From contig JADKCH010000017.1 of assembly GCA_016714685.1 (NCBI GenBank), positions 3,553 through 67,552 on the forward strand: DNA of 64,000 nucleotides, in the 5' to 3' direction. The translations under genes and the position numbers were made by a program. Of this stretch, positions 55,213-63,986 are shown piece by piece. Position 1 is the first letter of the stretch; every line of letters begins with the position of its first letter. This DNA comes from Candidatus Geothrix odensensis (GTDB taxonomy: Bacteria; Acidobacteriota; Holophagae; Holophagales; Holophagaceae). The notes beneath the pieces are model-generated. The model saw only the letters and a program-made list of their open reading frames with translations, had not been told where the DNA came from and did no database searches.

Positions 55213-57735
55213 ATGAAATCCCGAATTCTCGGCCTCTCCTCGTTGCTTGGGGTGGCGCTGCTCACCGTGCCCCACCTGAACTGCGGGAAGGGTTCCTCCC
55301 AGTCCGCGCAGCCCCCCGCTTCGGACCCGCCCGCAGCCGCGGCCCCCTTCACCGTCACCGAGGTGGCCTCAGGCCTGGCCCGGCCCACGGGCCTCGCCCT
55401 CGGCGGGGCGAACACCCTGGTCGTGGCCCAGGACTCCACCAACCCGCTGGACGCCTCCATCGCGCGGATCGACCTGCGCACCGGCTCCCTGCGCGTGCAG
55501 GGCGCCGAGCCCGCCGTGCGCTCCGGCATTGCCGCGAACCACGCCGGCCGCCTCTACTGGGTGGATTCGAACCGGGGTGCCCTCATGACGCAGGGGGCCG
55601 CCGATTCGGCCCCCTCCGTCCTGCACGCCGGCGGCATGCTGCCCGCCACCGCGCTGGCCGTGGATTCCGCGGACCGGGTCTACCTCGCGGGCACGACCTC
55701 TGGCGGCACCGCCGCCGTGATCGTGCGGGGCGGGGCGATCTCCGCCATTCCCGATCCCGCCGGGCCGGAGAAGACCACCCTCGTGGCGGCCGCCTCCGGA
55801 GACCTGTACTGGACCAGCAGCGCCGCCGGGCTCATCTACCACCGGGCGCCGGATGGCTCCGGCAGCGTCCTCGTCTCTGGCCTGCAAGCCCCCCGTGGGC
55901 TGGCCCTCGACGCCTCCGAGAACCTCCTCTACTTCACGGAAGTGCCCACGCCCGGCGTGGCCGGGACCTCCGGTGGACGCAACACCGTCAATGCCCTCGA
56001 CCTCGCCTCCATGACGCGCACGGTGATCCACAGCGGAGATCCCCAGCCTTCGGCGGTCGCGGTGGCCCCCAACGGGAACGTCTACTGGACCAGTACCAGC
56101 CGCGGCGTGATCATGGCCGCCGTCCCCTCGTCGGCTTCCAAGGCCAAGGCCCAGTTCACGGCCACCCTCAGCGGCGCTGAAGCGGTTCCGCCGGTCTCCA
56201 CCCAGGCCACCGGCCAGGCCACCTTCTCCCTGGCCACCGGCAGCAGCGATGACGACGACGACCATGTGTCCTCGGGCCAGGCCCTGCGCTACGCCATCTC
56301 CCTCACGGGCATCCGGAATGTCCGCCGCGTCGAGATCCGGCAGGGGCAGCCCGGCGCCACGGGCCCCCTGGTCGCCACGCTGTCGCGCGGTGAGGACTTC
56401 GGGGAAGACGACGATGACGACCGTGACGGCCGTGGCTTCGCTGTGAAGGGAAAGCTCCGGCCCCGGAACCTCAAGGGCCCCCTGGCCCGGGATTGGACGG
56501 GCTTCACTGCGGCCCTGGCCAACGGCGGACTCTACCTGAATGTGCTCACCCGGGCCCAGCCCACGGGTGAGGTGCGTGGCCAGATCCTGCCCGTGAGCGG
56601 AACGCCGACCAACCGTCCCCCGGCGGCGGCGATCACGGCCCCCTCGGCGGATGTGACCATCCAGGCGGGTCAGTCCGTGTCCTTCGCGGGCACCGCCTCG
56701 GATCCCGACGGAGATGCCGTCAGCGTGCTCTGGACCTTCGGCGACGGGGCCACCTCGTCCATGCTGTCCCCCGGCAGCCACCTCTTCCCCATGGCGGGCA
56801 CCTACACCGTGCGCCTGACCGCCACGGACGCCAAGGGCCTGGTGGATCCCAACCCGCCCACCCGGACCATCACCGTGCAGGCCTCCACCGGGAACCGGGC
56901 CCCCGTGGGGACGATCACGGCCCCCGCCGGCAATGTCACGGTGGTGGCGGGCCAGCCCGTCTCCTTCTCGGGCACCGCCACGGATCCTGATGGCAACGCC
57001 GTGACGGTCCTATGGGCCTTCGGGGACGGCGGCACGTCGACCCTGCTCGCTCCTGGGAACCACGTCTACAGCGCGGCCGGCACCTACACGGCCCGCTTCA
57101 CGGCCACGGATTCCCTGGGCCTGGCGGATCCCAATCCGCCCACCCGGACCATCACCGTGCAGCCCGCGGCGGTCAACCAGCCGCCCAACGCGGTCATCAC
57201 CGCTCCCGCGGCCAATGTCAGCATCACGGCCGGGCAGTCGGTCGCCTTCGCGGGCACCGCCTCTGATCCCAACGGCGATCCCGTGACCGTCCTCTGGTCC
57301 TTCGGGGATGGCGGCACCTCCACACAGCTGGCGCCGGGCAACCATGTCTTCGCCGCGGCGGGTACCTATACCGTCACCCTGACGGCCACGGACTCCATGG
57401 GCTTGGCCGATCCCACCCCGGCCACCCGGACCATCACCGTGACCGCCGTGGGGACCGCCACCACCTTGACCCAGGTGCAGACGGCGATCTTCACGCCGCT
57501 CTGCACCAGCTGCCACGGCCAGAACGGGGACGCCGGGCTGAACCTGAGCGCGGGCAGTGCCTACGGGAACCTGGTGAACGTCGCCGCCACCACCCGCTCC
57601 GGCCTGCGGGTCGTGCCTGGCAATCCCGGTTCCAGCGCCCTGGTGGCCCAGATGGCCGGCGGCCACCGGAACCTGTCGGCTGCCAACCAATCCCTCATCT
57701 CCGCCTGGATCTCCGCGGGCGCGCTGAACAACTGA
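55213..57735 (+). CDS. secreted protein with beta-propeller-like, CHRD, three PKD domains and a C-terminal heme c site
   Basis: The product is 840 residues. A signal region ends in VPHLNCGKG, possibly a lipobox-like Cys. Residues about 45-300 hold NHL/beta-propeller-like repeats (RLYWVDSNRGALMTQG; GDLYWTSSAAGLIYHRA). A CHRD domain (about 310-460) contains two Asp-rich insertions. Three PKD domains start near 467, 561 and 655, each with NxxPxxxITAP and GTYT. The last 80 residues have CTSCHGQNGDAG with Cys764, a single c-type heme site. AAAGGAG lies before ATG 55213. It is likely outer-surface or periplasmic and may take part in electron transfer to extracellular acceptors; that role is inferred. 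Confidence 0.85.
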   Translation: MKSRILGLSSLLGVALLTVPHLNCGKGSSQSAQPPASDPPAAAAPFTVTEVASGLARPTGLALGGANTLVVAQDSTNPLDASIARIDLRTGSLRVQGAEPAVRSGIAANHAGRLYWVDSNRGALMTQGAADSAPSVLHAGGMLPATALAVDSADRVYLAGTTSGGTAAVIVRGGAISAIPDPAGPEKTTLVAAASGDLYWTSSAAGLIYHRAPDGSGSVLVSGLQAPRGLALDASENLLYFTEVPTPGVAGTSGGRNTVNALDLASMTRTVIHSGDPQPSAVAVAPNGNVYWTSTSRGVIMAAVPSSASKAKAQFTATLSGAEAVPPVSTQATGQATFSLATGSSDDDDDHVSSGQALRYAISLTGIRNVRRVEIRQGQPGATGPLVATLSRGEDFGEDDDDDRDGRGFAVKGKLRPRNLKGPLARDWTGFTAALANGGLYLNVLTRAQPTGEVRGQILPVSGTPTNRPPAAAITAPSADVTIQAGQSVSFAGTASDPDGDAVSVLWTFGDGATSSMLSPGSHLFPMAGTYTVRLTATDAKGLVDPNPPTRTITVQASTGNRAPVGTITAPAGNVTVVAGQPVSFSGTATDPDGNAVTVLWAFGDGGTSTLLAPGNHVYSAAGTYTARFTATDSLGLADPNPPTRTITVQPAAVNQPPNAVITAPAANVSITAGQSVAFAGTASDPNGDPVTVLWSFGDGGTSTQLAPGNHVFAAAGTYTVTLTATDSMGLADPTPATRTITVTAVGTATTLTQVQTAIFTPLCTSCHGQNGDAGLNLSAGSAYGNLVNVAATTRSGLRVVPGNPGSSALVAQMAGGHRNLSAANQSLISAWISAGALNN

Positions 57736-57750
57736 CCCGCCTGCTCGTCC

Positions 57751-57784
57751 CATGCCCCGCCTCCCGGCTGGGAGGCGGGGCATG
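57751..57784 (+). terminator. strong GC hairpin after the PKD/heme protein gene
   Basis: CATGCCCCGCCTCCC (57751-57765), the loop GGCT and its exact complement (57770-57784) form a perfect 15-base-pair stem 15 bases after the stop codon. No T run follows, so it is a transcription end or RNA-stabilising structure rather than a classic rho-independent terminator. Confidence 0.6.
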
Positions 57785-57940
57785 CGCTTCGACGGCCGGA
57801 AACGGCGCCACGGCGTCCGTCTGCAAAGGTCTCAAAAATAGTATTAATTCGATCACGAGCTGTTGTTCCAACAGGATATTTCCTATTCAAGTGGAATCCG
57901 GAGGACTAGCATCAGGACCGCCCTCCGGAGGTGGGCCGCC

Positions 57941-58777
57941 ATGTTCCATGCAACCTTCAAGTCCCTGCTCTCCAAGCTGGCCTTCGTCCTGGCGCCGGCC
58001 CTGCTCGCCCAAAGCGGCCCCATGCCGCCGCCCCCGCTGATGCTCTTCGTGCGGGAGGAGGTGAAGCCCGGCCACGGCGCGGGCCACGCGGCCACGGAGT
58101 CCGCCTGGACGCGGGCCCTCACCAAGGGCAAGTCCACGGACCACTACCTGGGCATGACCGCCATGACGGGGGCCTCCGAGGCCTGGTTCATCATGGGCTA
58201 CGCCAGCTACGCGGACTGGGAGGCCAAGCAGAACGAGTTCGACAAGAACCCGGCCCTGAAGGCCGAGATCGACAAGATCTCGGCGCAGGACGGCGAGCAC
58301 CTCAGCGGCACCCGCACCCTGCTGGGGGCCCTTCGGCAGGACCTGAGCTTCGGCCCCCCGGTGGAAATCGGGAAGATGCGCTACTTCCGCATCCGCACCT
58401 TCCGCGTGAAGCAGGGGCAGGGCAAGGCCTTCGAGGAGGGCGTCAAGCTGGCCCTGGCTGGCTACGGGAAGAGCGGCTACAAGGCCTCCTTCGCCGTCTA
58501 TGAGATCGCCGCAGGCACAGGCTCCCCCACCTACCTGATCCTGCGCCCCCTGAAGTCCCTGGCTGAGCTGGACGGCATGGCCGCCTCCGAGAAGGCCTTC
58601 CAGGAGGCCCTGGGCGAGGACGGCCAGAAGGCCATGCAGAAGGTCTTCATGGACACGGTGAACTTCGTCGAGAACCAGCTCTTCGCCTTCAGCCCCAAGC
58701 TGAGCTTCCCCGGCCCTGACGTCACGGCCAGCGATCCCGGCTTCTGGACGGTGAAGCCCTCCGCGGGGGCCAAGTAG
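57941..58777 (+). CDS. secreted hypothetical protein, two ferredoxin-like (ABM-type) halves suggested
   Basis: The product is 278 residues from ATG 57941 with CGGAGG nine bases before it. A signal peptide (about 1-25, ending LLAQ) is followed by LMLFVREEVKPGHGAGHAATESAWTR and a second similar stretch, MRYFRIRTFRVKQGQGKAFEEGVK, near residue 145. The repeated beta-alpha pattern suggests two dimeric alpha-beta-barrel-like units, but I cannot name a family. It is alone, 205 bases behind the PKD/heme protein gene. Confidence 0.7.
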   Translation: MFHATFKSLLSKLAFVLAPALLAQSGPMPPPPLMLFVREEVKPGHGAGHAATESAWTRALTKGKSTDHYLGMTAMTGASEAWFIMGYASYADWEAKQNEFDKNPALKAEIDKISAQDGEHLSGTRTLLGALRQDLSFGPPVEIGKMRYFRIRTFRVKQGQGKAFEEGVKLALAGYGKSGYKASFAVYEIAAGTGSPTYLILRPLKSLAELDGMAASEKAFQEALGEDGQKAMQKVFMDTVNFVENQLFAFSPKLSFPGPDVTASDPGFWTVKPSAGAK

Positions 58778-58828
58778 GCAGGCTGGCTGGTTCGGCGCCG
58801 GGGCCCCTGGCGGGCTCCGGCGCCGATC

Positions 58829-60253
58829 CTACAGCATCGGCCCGCCCTCGGCGGCCTGCTCCATGTGGCCCTGGAAGCCCTTCATGACCAGGCCGTGGAC
58901 GACGGCCTGGGTGTACCGGTAGAAGAACCAGGGCAGGGCCGGGTTGAAGTCGTGGATGGCGAACAGGGTGAAGCGGCCGCCCAGCAGGTCGCGGAACTCC
59001 AGGCGGGCCGTGCGGCCCCCGAGCATGCGGGCCAGGGCGCCGCCGGTGATGAAGTACATGCGGCGGTCCGGCGTGCTGTGGGCGGGCTTGAAATCCAGGC
59101 GGAGCAGGCGGAGCCGCGTCAGGCGCATGCGCACCGTCCAGGAGCCGTCCGCCTCGCGCTCCGTGGCCACGAAGAGCTTCATGAGCGCCCCCAGCCAGGG
59201 GAAGTAGTGCTCCGCCACCCACTCGGCGTTCCGCCCCTGCGGCAGGCGCAGGCGCTGGATGGAGCGCACCCGGCCCAGCTGGCGCAGGGTCTCGTCATCC
59301 ATGGTCCGCTGGGGGCTGGCGGCCTCCCCCGCCGGTGACTGCCGCAGGGACTGGGCGAGGATCTGCTTCAGGGGCGTCCAGTCCCGGGTCACGGCCTGCT
59401 GCACGGGGTTGTCCCCGCCGTGGGATTCGGCGGCGAACAGGTCCAGCAGGTAGGTGACGAAGTCGGGATGCAGCTCAGGGTTCAGCCGCTTCAGCAGGGC
59501 CGCGAAGGCGCCCTGGGGCAGGTCCTGCCAGGGCGCGAAGTGGACCGGGCGGCCCAGCAGGTCCGCGGTGTCCTCCAGCATCCGCCTCAGGCTGGTGGGC
59601 TCAGGGCCGAAGACATCGAAGCTGCCGCCGAAGGTCTCGGCGCGGCCCACGCAGTGCTGGAAGGCCCGCAGCAGGGCCGCCAGGGAAAGCGGGCGGATCT
59701 CGTTGGTGGCCAGGTGGGGCAGGGGGATCCGCGGCAGGGTCTCCACCATCTGCACCAGCAGCCGCGCCAGCTCGCCGCCGGGCCCCACCACCAGGCCCGT
59801 GCGCAGCACCGTGAGGGGCACCCCGTGGGAGGCCAGCACCTCCTCCCGCTCATGGGCGTCCCGGGCCGTGGGCCGCTCCGGGTGGGCCAGCAGCGGGGCG
59901 CGGCAGAGGATCTGGCGCACGCCGGTGCGGGCGGCGGCCCAGGCGAAGTTGTCGGCCACCAGCAGGTCCATGTCGCGGGACTGGGCCTGGTCCAGGCGGG
60001 CCGAGGGGTCGCGGTTGTGCACCAGGTACACCGCGTAGTCCACGCCCTCCAGGGCCCGGGCCAGCTCCAGCCGCGAGAAGTGGTCGCAGCTGCGCACCTC
60101 GTCCTGCGCGCGCGGCGCCGTGCGGGTCAGCGAGCGCGTGAGGATGCGCAGGTCGAAGCGGTCGCCCAGGGCCTCGCAGAGCGCCGCCCCGATGAAGCCG
60201 CTGGTGCCCGCAAGGGCGACCCGGGGTCGGGAGGGGGAAGCAGGCGTGGGCAC
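58829..60253 (-). CDS. NAD(P)-binding Rossmann protein with C-terminal DUF2867-type domain
   Basis: The product is 474 residues. The N-terminal fold has VALAGTSGFIGAALCEALG and DYAVYLVHNRDPSARLDQ, parallel to the protein at 49010-49999 but longer. The C-terminal part (about 310-474) resembles the DUF2867/START-like tail of such epimerase-like proteins (LRLLRLDFKPAHSTPDRRMYF, FYRYTQAVVHGLVMKGFQGHM). The start ATG is at 60253. The enzyme activity is unknown. It follows the G/C tract and lies downstream of the alpha/beta hydrolase on the same strand. Confidence 0.78.
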   Translation of the reverse strand: MPTPASPSRPRVALAGTSGFIGAALCEALGDRFDLRILTRSLTRTAPRAQDEVRSCDHFSRLELARALEGVDYAVYLVHNRDPSARLDQAQSRDMDLLVADNFAWAAARTGVRQILCRAPLLAHPERPTARDAHEREEVLASHGVPLTVLRTGLVVGPGGELARLLVQMVETLPRIPLPHLATNEIRPLSLAALLRAFQHCVGRAETFGGSFDVFGPEPTSLRRMLEDTADLLGRPVHFAPWQDLPQGAFAALLKRLNPELHPDFVTYLLDLFAAESHGGDNPVQQAVTRDWTPLKQILAQSLRQSPAGEAASPQRTMDDETLRQLGRVRSIQRLRLPQGRNAEWVAEHYFPWLGALMKLFVATEREADGSWTVRMRLTRLRLLRLDFKPAHSTPDRRMYFITGGALARMLGGRTARLEFRDLLGGRFTLFAIHDFNPALPWFFYRYTQAVVHGLVMKGFQGHMEQAAEGGPML

Positions 60254-60310
60254 GGGCCGAGCATACCAAGGGCAGGGGGTGGGGCTTCGGTTGGAAAGGA
60301 ATTCAGTAAG

Positions 60311-60516
60311 CGGAGGGGGGGGGGGCGCGGCGGGGGGGGCCCCGGGGGGGGGGGGCGGGGGGGCGGGGGCCGGCCCCCGGGGGGGGCCCGGGGGGGCTCG
60401 CGAGGGGGGGCGCCGCGCCCCCCCGGGGGGCGGGGGGGGGCCCCCCCCCCCGGCGGGGGGGGCGGCCCCCCCGGGGCCCTCCCCCCCCGGGGGGGGGGGG
60501 GCCCCCCCCCCCCCGG
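60311..60516. repeat. about 205 bases of almost pure G/C homopolymer runs
   Basis: The stretch consists of G and C runs broken by very few other bases, unlike any neighbouring sequence. It occupies most of the 297-base gap between the alpha/beta hydrolase stop and the epimerase-like start. Either it is a consensus error over a stable hairpin or a genuinely unusual tract; it contains no gene. Confidence 0.7.
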
Positions 60517-60542
60517 TGAGCGCAGGCCCAGGCTCAGCCCTG

Positions 60543-60571
60543 ACCGGTGTTCATCGGCTCTTATCGGTGGT
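60543..60571. repeat. single copy of the CGGTG/TTCATCGG intergenic repeat
   Basis: Units CCGGTGTTCATCGGCTC and TTATCGGTGG at 60543-60571 match one arm of the repeats at 16418-16526 and 62220-62436. It overlaps the stop region of the alpha/beta hydrolase, whose last residues (KPTTDKSR) are read out of it. Confidence 0.5.
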
Positions 60572-61279
60572 TGGTTTTTGGGAGGGCAGCAGGTCCACGA
60601 AGGTCTGGATGGCCTTCAGGCAGGCCTCGGGGCGGGTCTGCAGGATCCAGTGCGGGCCCCGCACCGTGGCGATGTCCAGCTGGGCGCGGTGGGCCTGGAG
60701 CCAGTCCGTGGCTGCCTTCGGCACCAGCCGGTCCTGGCTGGCGCGGAGGGCCAGCATGGGCACCTGTACCTGGGCGAGCAGCGCCGTGTGGTCCACGGCG
60801 GCCACCGCCAGGGTGCGGCCCTTCATGGCGGCGGTGGGGAAGTGGGGCAGCATGGCCGTGGTGAGCCGCACCAGGTCCTCGGCGGCGCCCTTGCCCAGCA
60901 GCAGGCGGCGCAGGAACGGCAGGGGCAGCTGCAGGGGCGGCAGCAGGCGCAGCAGGGGGCGCAGCCAGAGCCACTCGGGGCGGGGGTTCCGGGCGAAGCT
61001 GCTGCAGAGGATGAGCCCCAGCAGCCCCTCGGGACGCTCCGCCGCCAGGGCGATGGCGATGGGCCCGGAGAAGGATTCCCCCAGCAGCAGGAAGGGGCGG
61101 CCCTGCGGCAGCGCCTTCCGGGCGAAGGCCTTGCAGTCCTCGTAGGTGGTCAGCTCCGGCGGATAGCGCACCACCTGCGTCTCGAAGCCGTTCGCCGCGT
61201 GGAGGAAGGGCGCGAACATCAGCCCCGTGCCGTCCATGCCGGGCAGCAGCACGAGGAGGGGGGGCGGCGCGGTGGGCAT
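60551..61279 (-). CDS. alpha/beta hydrolase
   Basis: The product is 242 residues. The fold starts LLVLLPGMDGTGLMFAPF with the oxyanion-loop region, and the nucleophile elbow is LLGESFSGPIA (Ser near 93). The acid and His are in LRASQDRLVP and VRGPHWILQTRP. It could be an esterase or lipase; the substrate is unknown. The last residues derive from an intergenic repeat. The divergent DinB gene is 281 bases away; that gap holds nothing I can assign. Confidence 0.85.
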   Translation of the reverse strand: MPTAPPPLLVLLPGMDGTGLMFAPFLHAANGFETQVVRYPPELTTYEDCKAFARKALPQGRPFLLLGESFSGPIAIALAAERPEGLLGLILCSSFARNPRPEWLWLRPLLRLLPPLQLPLPFLRRLLLGKGAAEDLVRLTTAMLPHFPTAAMKGRTLAVAAVDHTALLAQVQVPMLALRASQDRLVPKAATDWLQAHRAQLDIATVRGPHWILQTRPEACLKAIQTFVDLLPSQKPTTDKSR

Positions 61280-61560
61280 GGGGGGAGTATCCCAGGATGC
61301 GCCGGTCCCCGGGCTTCAGCGCGAAGCGCCGGGGCGTCCAGGCCCCGCGTTTCACCTCCACCGGCAGAACGCCAGCTCCTGGTGCGCCAGCGGGGCGGAG
61401 TCGATGCGCTGCGTCCCGATGGCGTTGGCCTCGGACGGGGGCGGGCGTTTTTTCGACGGACACCTGTTGCGACAGCTTCGGGCGGAACCCATGATGGTGC
61501 CGTTTCCCCTTGCGGGCCCGTTTTCCTGCGGGCCCAGGGGGCCTCGCCCAGGAGGCGGCC

Positions 61561-62088
61561 ATGGCCACCGCGTCTCTTCAGGAAGGCACCATCACCGCCT
61601 ACCGCCAGCGCCTGGCGGCCTTCCTGGGGGACCAGGAGCCCCTCGACGTGCTGAGCCGCACCCCCGCCCTGGTGGGGGCCACGGTCCGCACCCACGACCG
61701 CCGGCGCCTGCGGGTGCGGCCCATCGAGGGGAAGTGGACGCCCCTGGAGGTCATCGGCCACCTCTGCGACTGCGAGTGGGTGTACGGCTACCGCGCCCGC
61801 CTCATCCTCTGCGAGGACAACCCCGCCATCCTGGGCATGGACCAGGATGCCTGGGTGGCCGGGCAGCGGTACAACGAGCGCGAGCCCCTGGAACTGGCCG
61901 AGGAGTTCCGCGCCCTGCGCGCCCACAACCTGCGCCTGTGGCGGAGCCTGGGCCCGGCGGAGCTGGCCCGCACCGGCCAGCACAGCGAGCGCGGCCCCGA
62001 GTCCCTGGACCTGCTGCGCACCCTCCTGGCCGGCCACGACCTGCTGCACCTGGATCAGCTCCAGCGGCTGCTCATGGCGATCGTGTAG
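61561..62088 (+). CDS. DinB-family protein (four-helix bundle, possible thiol transferase)
   Basis: The product is 175 residues with the metal-binding pattern of DinB-like bundles: GKWTPLEVIGHLCDCEWVYGYRARLIL contains the first His, and LLAGHDLLHLDQLQRLL the pair of His near the C-terminus. Some relatives are mycothiol- or bacillithiol-dependent transferases; most are uncharacterised. The ATG directly follows GAGGCGGCC. Confidence 0.82.
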   Translation: MATASLQEGTITAYRQRLAAFLGDQEPLDVLSRTPALVGATVRTHDRRRLRVRPIEGKWTPLEVIGHLCDCEWVYGYRARLILCEDNPAILGMDQDAWVAGQRYNEREPLELAEEFRALRAHNLRLWRSLGPAELARTGQHSERGPESLDLLRTLLAGHDLLHLDQLQRLLMAIV

Positions 62089-62129
62089 CTGCGGATGGGC
62101 ACGGATGCAGCATTGGAAAGACAAGTAGC

Positions 62130-62166
62130 CGGAGATGGACGGAGATGGACGGGGATGGACGGGATG
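62130..62166 (+). repeat. tandem GGAGATGGAC units
   Basis: Three to four imperfect copies of the 10-base unit GGAGATGGAC occupy 62130-62166, just after the DinB gene. The same unit appears inverted with AGATGAAC at 63155-63226. Purpose unknown. Confidence 0.5.
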
Positions 62167-62219
62167 GGGGCGATGAAGCTTTACCCTGAGGGATCATTCC
62201 CTGCGAAAGAGCCTTTGAA

Positions 62220-62436
62220 CCACCGATGAACACCGATGAACACCGATAAAAGCATGATGAAAAGCAGGGGAGGTGGGCTGTTGGAGCGGGTGGCTTCGCA
62301 GGCATGGGCTTCCGTGGGGGCGGCGGGCCCACGCCCGTTGGGTCGGCGCACCTTGCGCCTGCTACTGACTCAGCTTTTGAACCGTGCTTTTTGCTTATTC
62401 AGCTTTTGATCGGTGTTCATCGGTGTTCATCGGTGG
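62220..62436. repeat. 28-base inverted repeat pair flanking 161 bases
   Basis: CCACCGATGAACACCGAT plus its continuation at 62220-62247 is the exact 28-base complement of 62409-62436. Beyond the perfect part, the outer and inner flanks (TTGAACC, ATAAAAGC) also nearly match. The 161 bases between have no supported ORF. The layout, short terminal inverted repeats around a non-coding core, resembles a MITE-like or REP-type element. No target duplication is evident. Confidence 0.6.
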
Positions 62437-62456
62437 CTAATCAGCTTTTCCTGGCC

Positions 62457-62912
62457 CTACATCTCCACCACCGTGGGCCGCACGAGGCGCTCGAAGTCCT
62501 TGTAGGCCATGCGCACCACCTCGGTGTGGGTGCCGGCGTTGAAGGCGATCTCGGCGTCGGCGGCCAGGTGGGGCTCCACGTAGACCGGCAGGCCGAAGAG
62601 GTTGCCGAAGGGCGGCATGGCGCCGGGCTCGCAGCCGGGGAAGTCGCGGACGAACTCCCACTCCTGGGCCAGGTCCGCGTGGTAGGAGTCCGTGGCCAGG
62701 CGCAGGCGCTCCAGGTCCACCTTGCGGTGGGCGGGCAGCACGGCCAGGACATGCTGGCCGTCCAGGTCGATCACCACCGTCTTGGCCATCGCCTTGCCGG
62801 GGATGTGCGCCGCCCCGGCCACCGATGTGGCCGTGAAGGCCAGGGGATGCGGGATGACCTGGTGCGGCACCCCGTTCAGGTTGAGGAATTCCTCGAGCTT
62901 GGTCATGGGCAT
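62457..62912 (-). CDS. YbaK/EbsC-type aminoacyl-tRNA deacylase domain protein
   Basis: The product is 151 residues, single domain. PHPLAFTATSVAGAAHIPG, MAKTVVIDLDGQHVLAVLP and the active-site-type GCEPGAMPPFGNLFGLP match YbaK/ProX-like deacylases, which remove mischarged amino acids from tRNA. AGGAGG lies five bases before ATG 62912. It is separated from neighbours by repeat-rich gaps. Confidence 0.88.
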   Translation of the reverse strand: MPMTKLEEFLNLNGVPHQVIPHPLAFTATSVAGAAHIPGKAMAKTVVIDLDGQHVLAVLPAHRKVDLERLRLATDSYHADLAQEWEFVRDFPGCEPGAMPPFGNLFGLPVYVEPHLAADAEIAFNAGTHTEVVRMAYKDFERLVRPTVVEM

Positions 62913-62974
62913 GGCAGCCTCCTGGGACCGAGAGCAGGGCAAGGATGGGTCCGGGGGGCGTGGAAGGCCACCGA

Positions 62975-63087
62975 GAAAGGAATTTTTAAGGCGGAAAAGC
63001 TGAGGAGAGCGGAGGGAAAGCGTCAGCTGCCTTTCTCCGCTTCCCTCCGCCCCTCCGCTGTCCTCCGCTTATGGAATTCTTTTGCAG
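62975..63087. repeat. purine-rich/pyrimidine-rich imperfect hairpin
   Basis: GGAATTTTTAAGGCGGAAAAGC and GAGAGCGGAGGGAAAGC (about 62979-63022) are followed by TTTCTCCGCTTCCCTCCG, CCCTCCGC, and TTATGGAATTC (about 63032-63083), a rough complement. With 63155-63226 (AGATGAACGGAGATGGACGG against ATCTCTGTTCATCTCCGG) it fills the 402-base gap between the YbaK and SRAP genes; no gene is present. Confidence 0.45.
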
Positions 63088-63154
63088 GAGAGGCTGCCAC
63101 TGCCGAAGCCATGGGCCAGTGCCGCACCAAGAGGCATGAAAAGAAAAGGAAATT

Positions 63155-63226
63155 CGCCAGAGATGAACGGAGATGGACGGAGATGAAAAGAGCAGGCGAA
63201 GGTATCTCTGTTCATCTCCGGCTTTT
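63155..63226. repeat. inverted repeat pair with GGAGATGAAC units
   Basis: Units AGATGAACGGAGATGGACGG and AGATGAAAAG (63160-63190) face ATCTCTGTTCATCTCCGGC (63204-63222), giving an imperfect stem around a short loop. It belongs to the same short-unit family as 62130-62166. Confidence 0.45.
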
Positions 63227-63314
63227 CCGCTTTTCCTCGAAGTTGAAGCGGCGTCGGGCTGGGCTTCGGTGAGGCCGCGCCGCTCCCTGGGGCCGCCGGT
63301 GTAGAGTGGGCGGC

Positions 63315-63986
63315 ATGTGCGGACGCTACACCTTCATCTTCGACGCCAGCTCCCTGCAGGAGGCCTTTGGCCTGGTGCCGCCGGGGTTCACCATCAAGAG
63401 CGGCCACAACCTGGGCCCGGGCCAGTACATCGTCATCGTGCGGCCGGAGCGGGGCCAGCGGGTGGCCGACCTGGCCCACTGGGGGCTGATCCCGGGCTGG
63501 GTGAAGGATCCCAACGCCTTCTCCAGGCCCATCAACGCCCGGGCCGAGACCGTGGAGGAGAAGCCCAGCTTCCGCACCGCCTTCAAGCGCAAGCGGTGCC
63601 TCATCCCGGCCACGGGCTTCTTCGAGTGGAAGGCCGAGGGCCGGGCCAAACAGCCCTTCTACATCCACGCCCGGGACGGCGGGCCCCTCGCCTTCGCGGG
63701 CCTGATGGAGGACTGGCAGGGGCCCCACGGCGAGGTCATGGTCAGCGCCTGCATCCTCACCACCACGCCCAACGAGCTCATGGCGGGCATCCACGACCGC
63801 ATGCCGGTGATCCTGCCCCCGGCGGCCTGGGACCTGTGGCTGGACCCCGCCGCCCAGCCCCGGGAGCTGCGGGGCCTCCTGGCGCCCTATCCCGCCGAGG
63901 GCCTGGACGCCCACCCCGTGGGCACCGCCGTGGGGAACATCCGCAACGACGGGCCGGAGCTGATCGAGCCCCTGGCGCTGGGCTGA
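63315..63986 (+). CDS. SRAP/YedK-type abasic-site DNA-protein crosslinking protein
   Basis: The product is 223 residues. MCGRYTFIFD at the start gives the catalytic Cys2 that becomes the N-terminal nucleophile after Met removal. The family residues continue in INARAETVEEKPSFRTAFKRKRCLIPATGFFEWK and IHDRMPVILPP. SRAP proteins covalently protect abasic sites in single-stranded DNA. The gene ends 14 bases before the window edge. Confidence 0.93.
   Translation: MCGRYTFIFDASSLQEAFGLVPPGFTIKSGHNLGPGQYIVIVRPERGQRVADLAHWGLIPGWVKDPNAFSRPINARAETVEEKPSFRTAFKRKRCLIPATGFFEWKAEGRAKQPFYIHARDGGPLAFAGLMEDWQGPHGEVMVSACILTTTPNELMAGIHDRMPVILPPAAWDLWLDPAAQPRELRGLLAPYPAEGLDAHPVGTAVGNIRNDGPELIEPLALG

Noticed and set aside
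62220..62247. Possible CRISPR array from repeated CACCGATGAA
   Set aside because: The units are 10-12 bases and directly tandem, with no unique spacers of 25-40 bases and no cas genes in the window.
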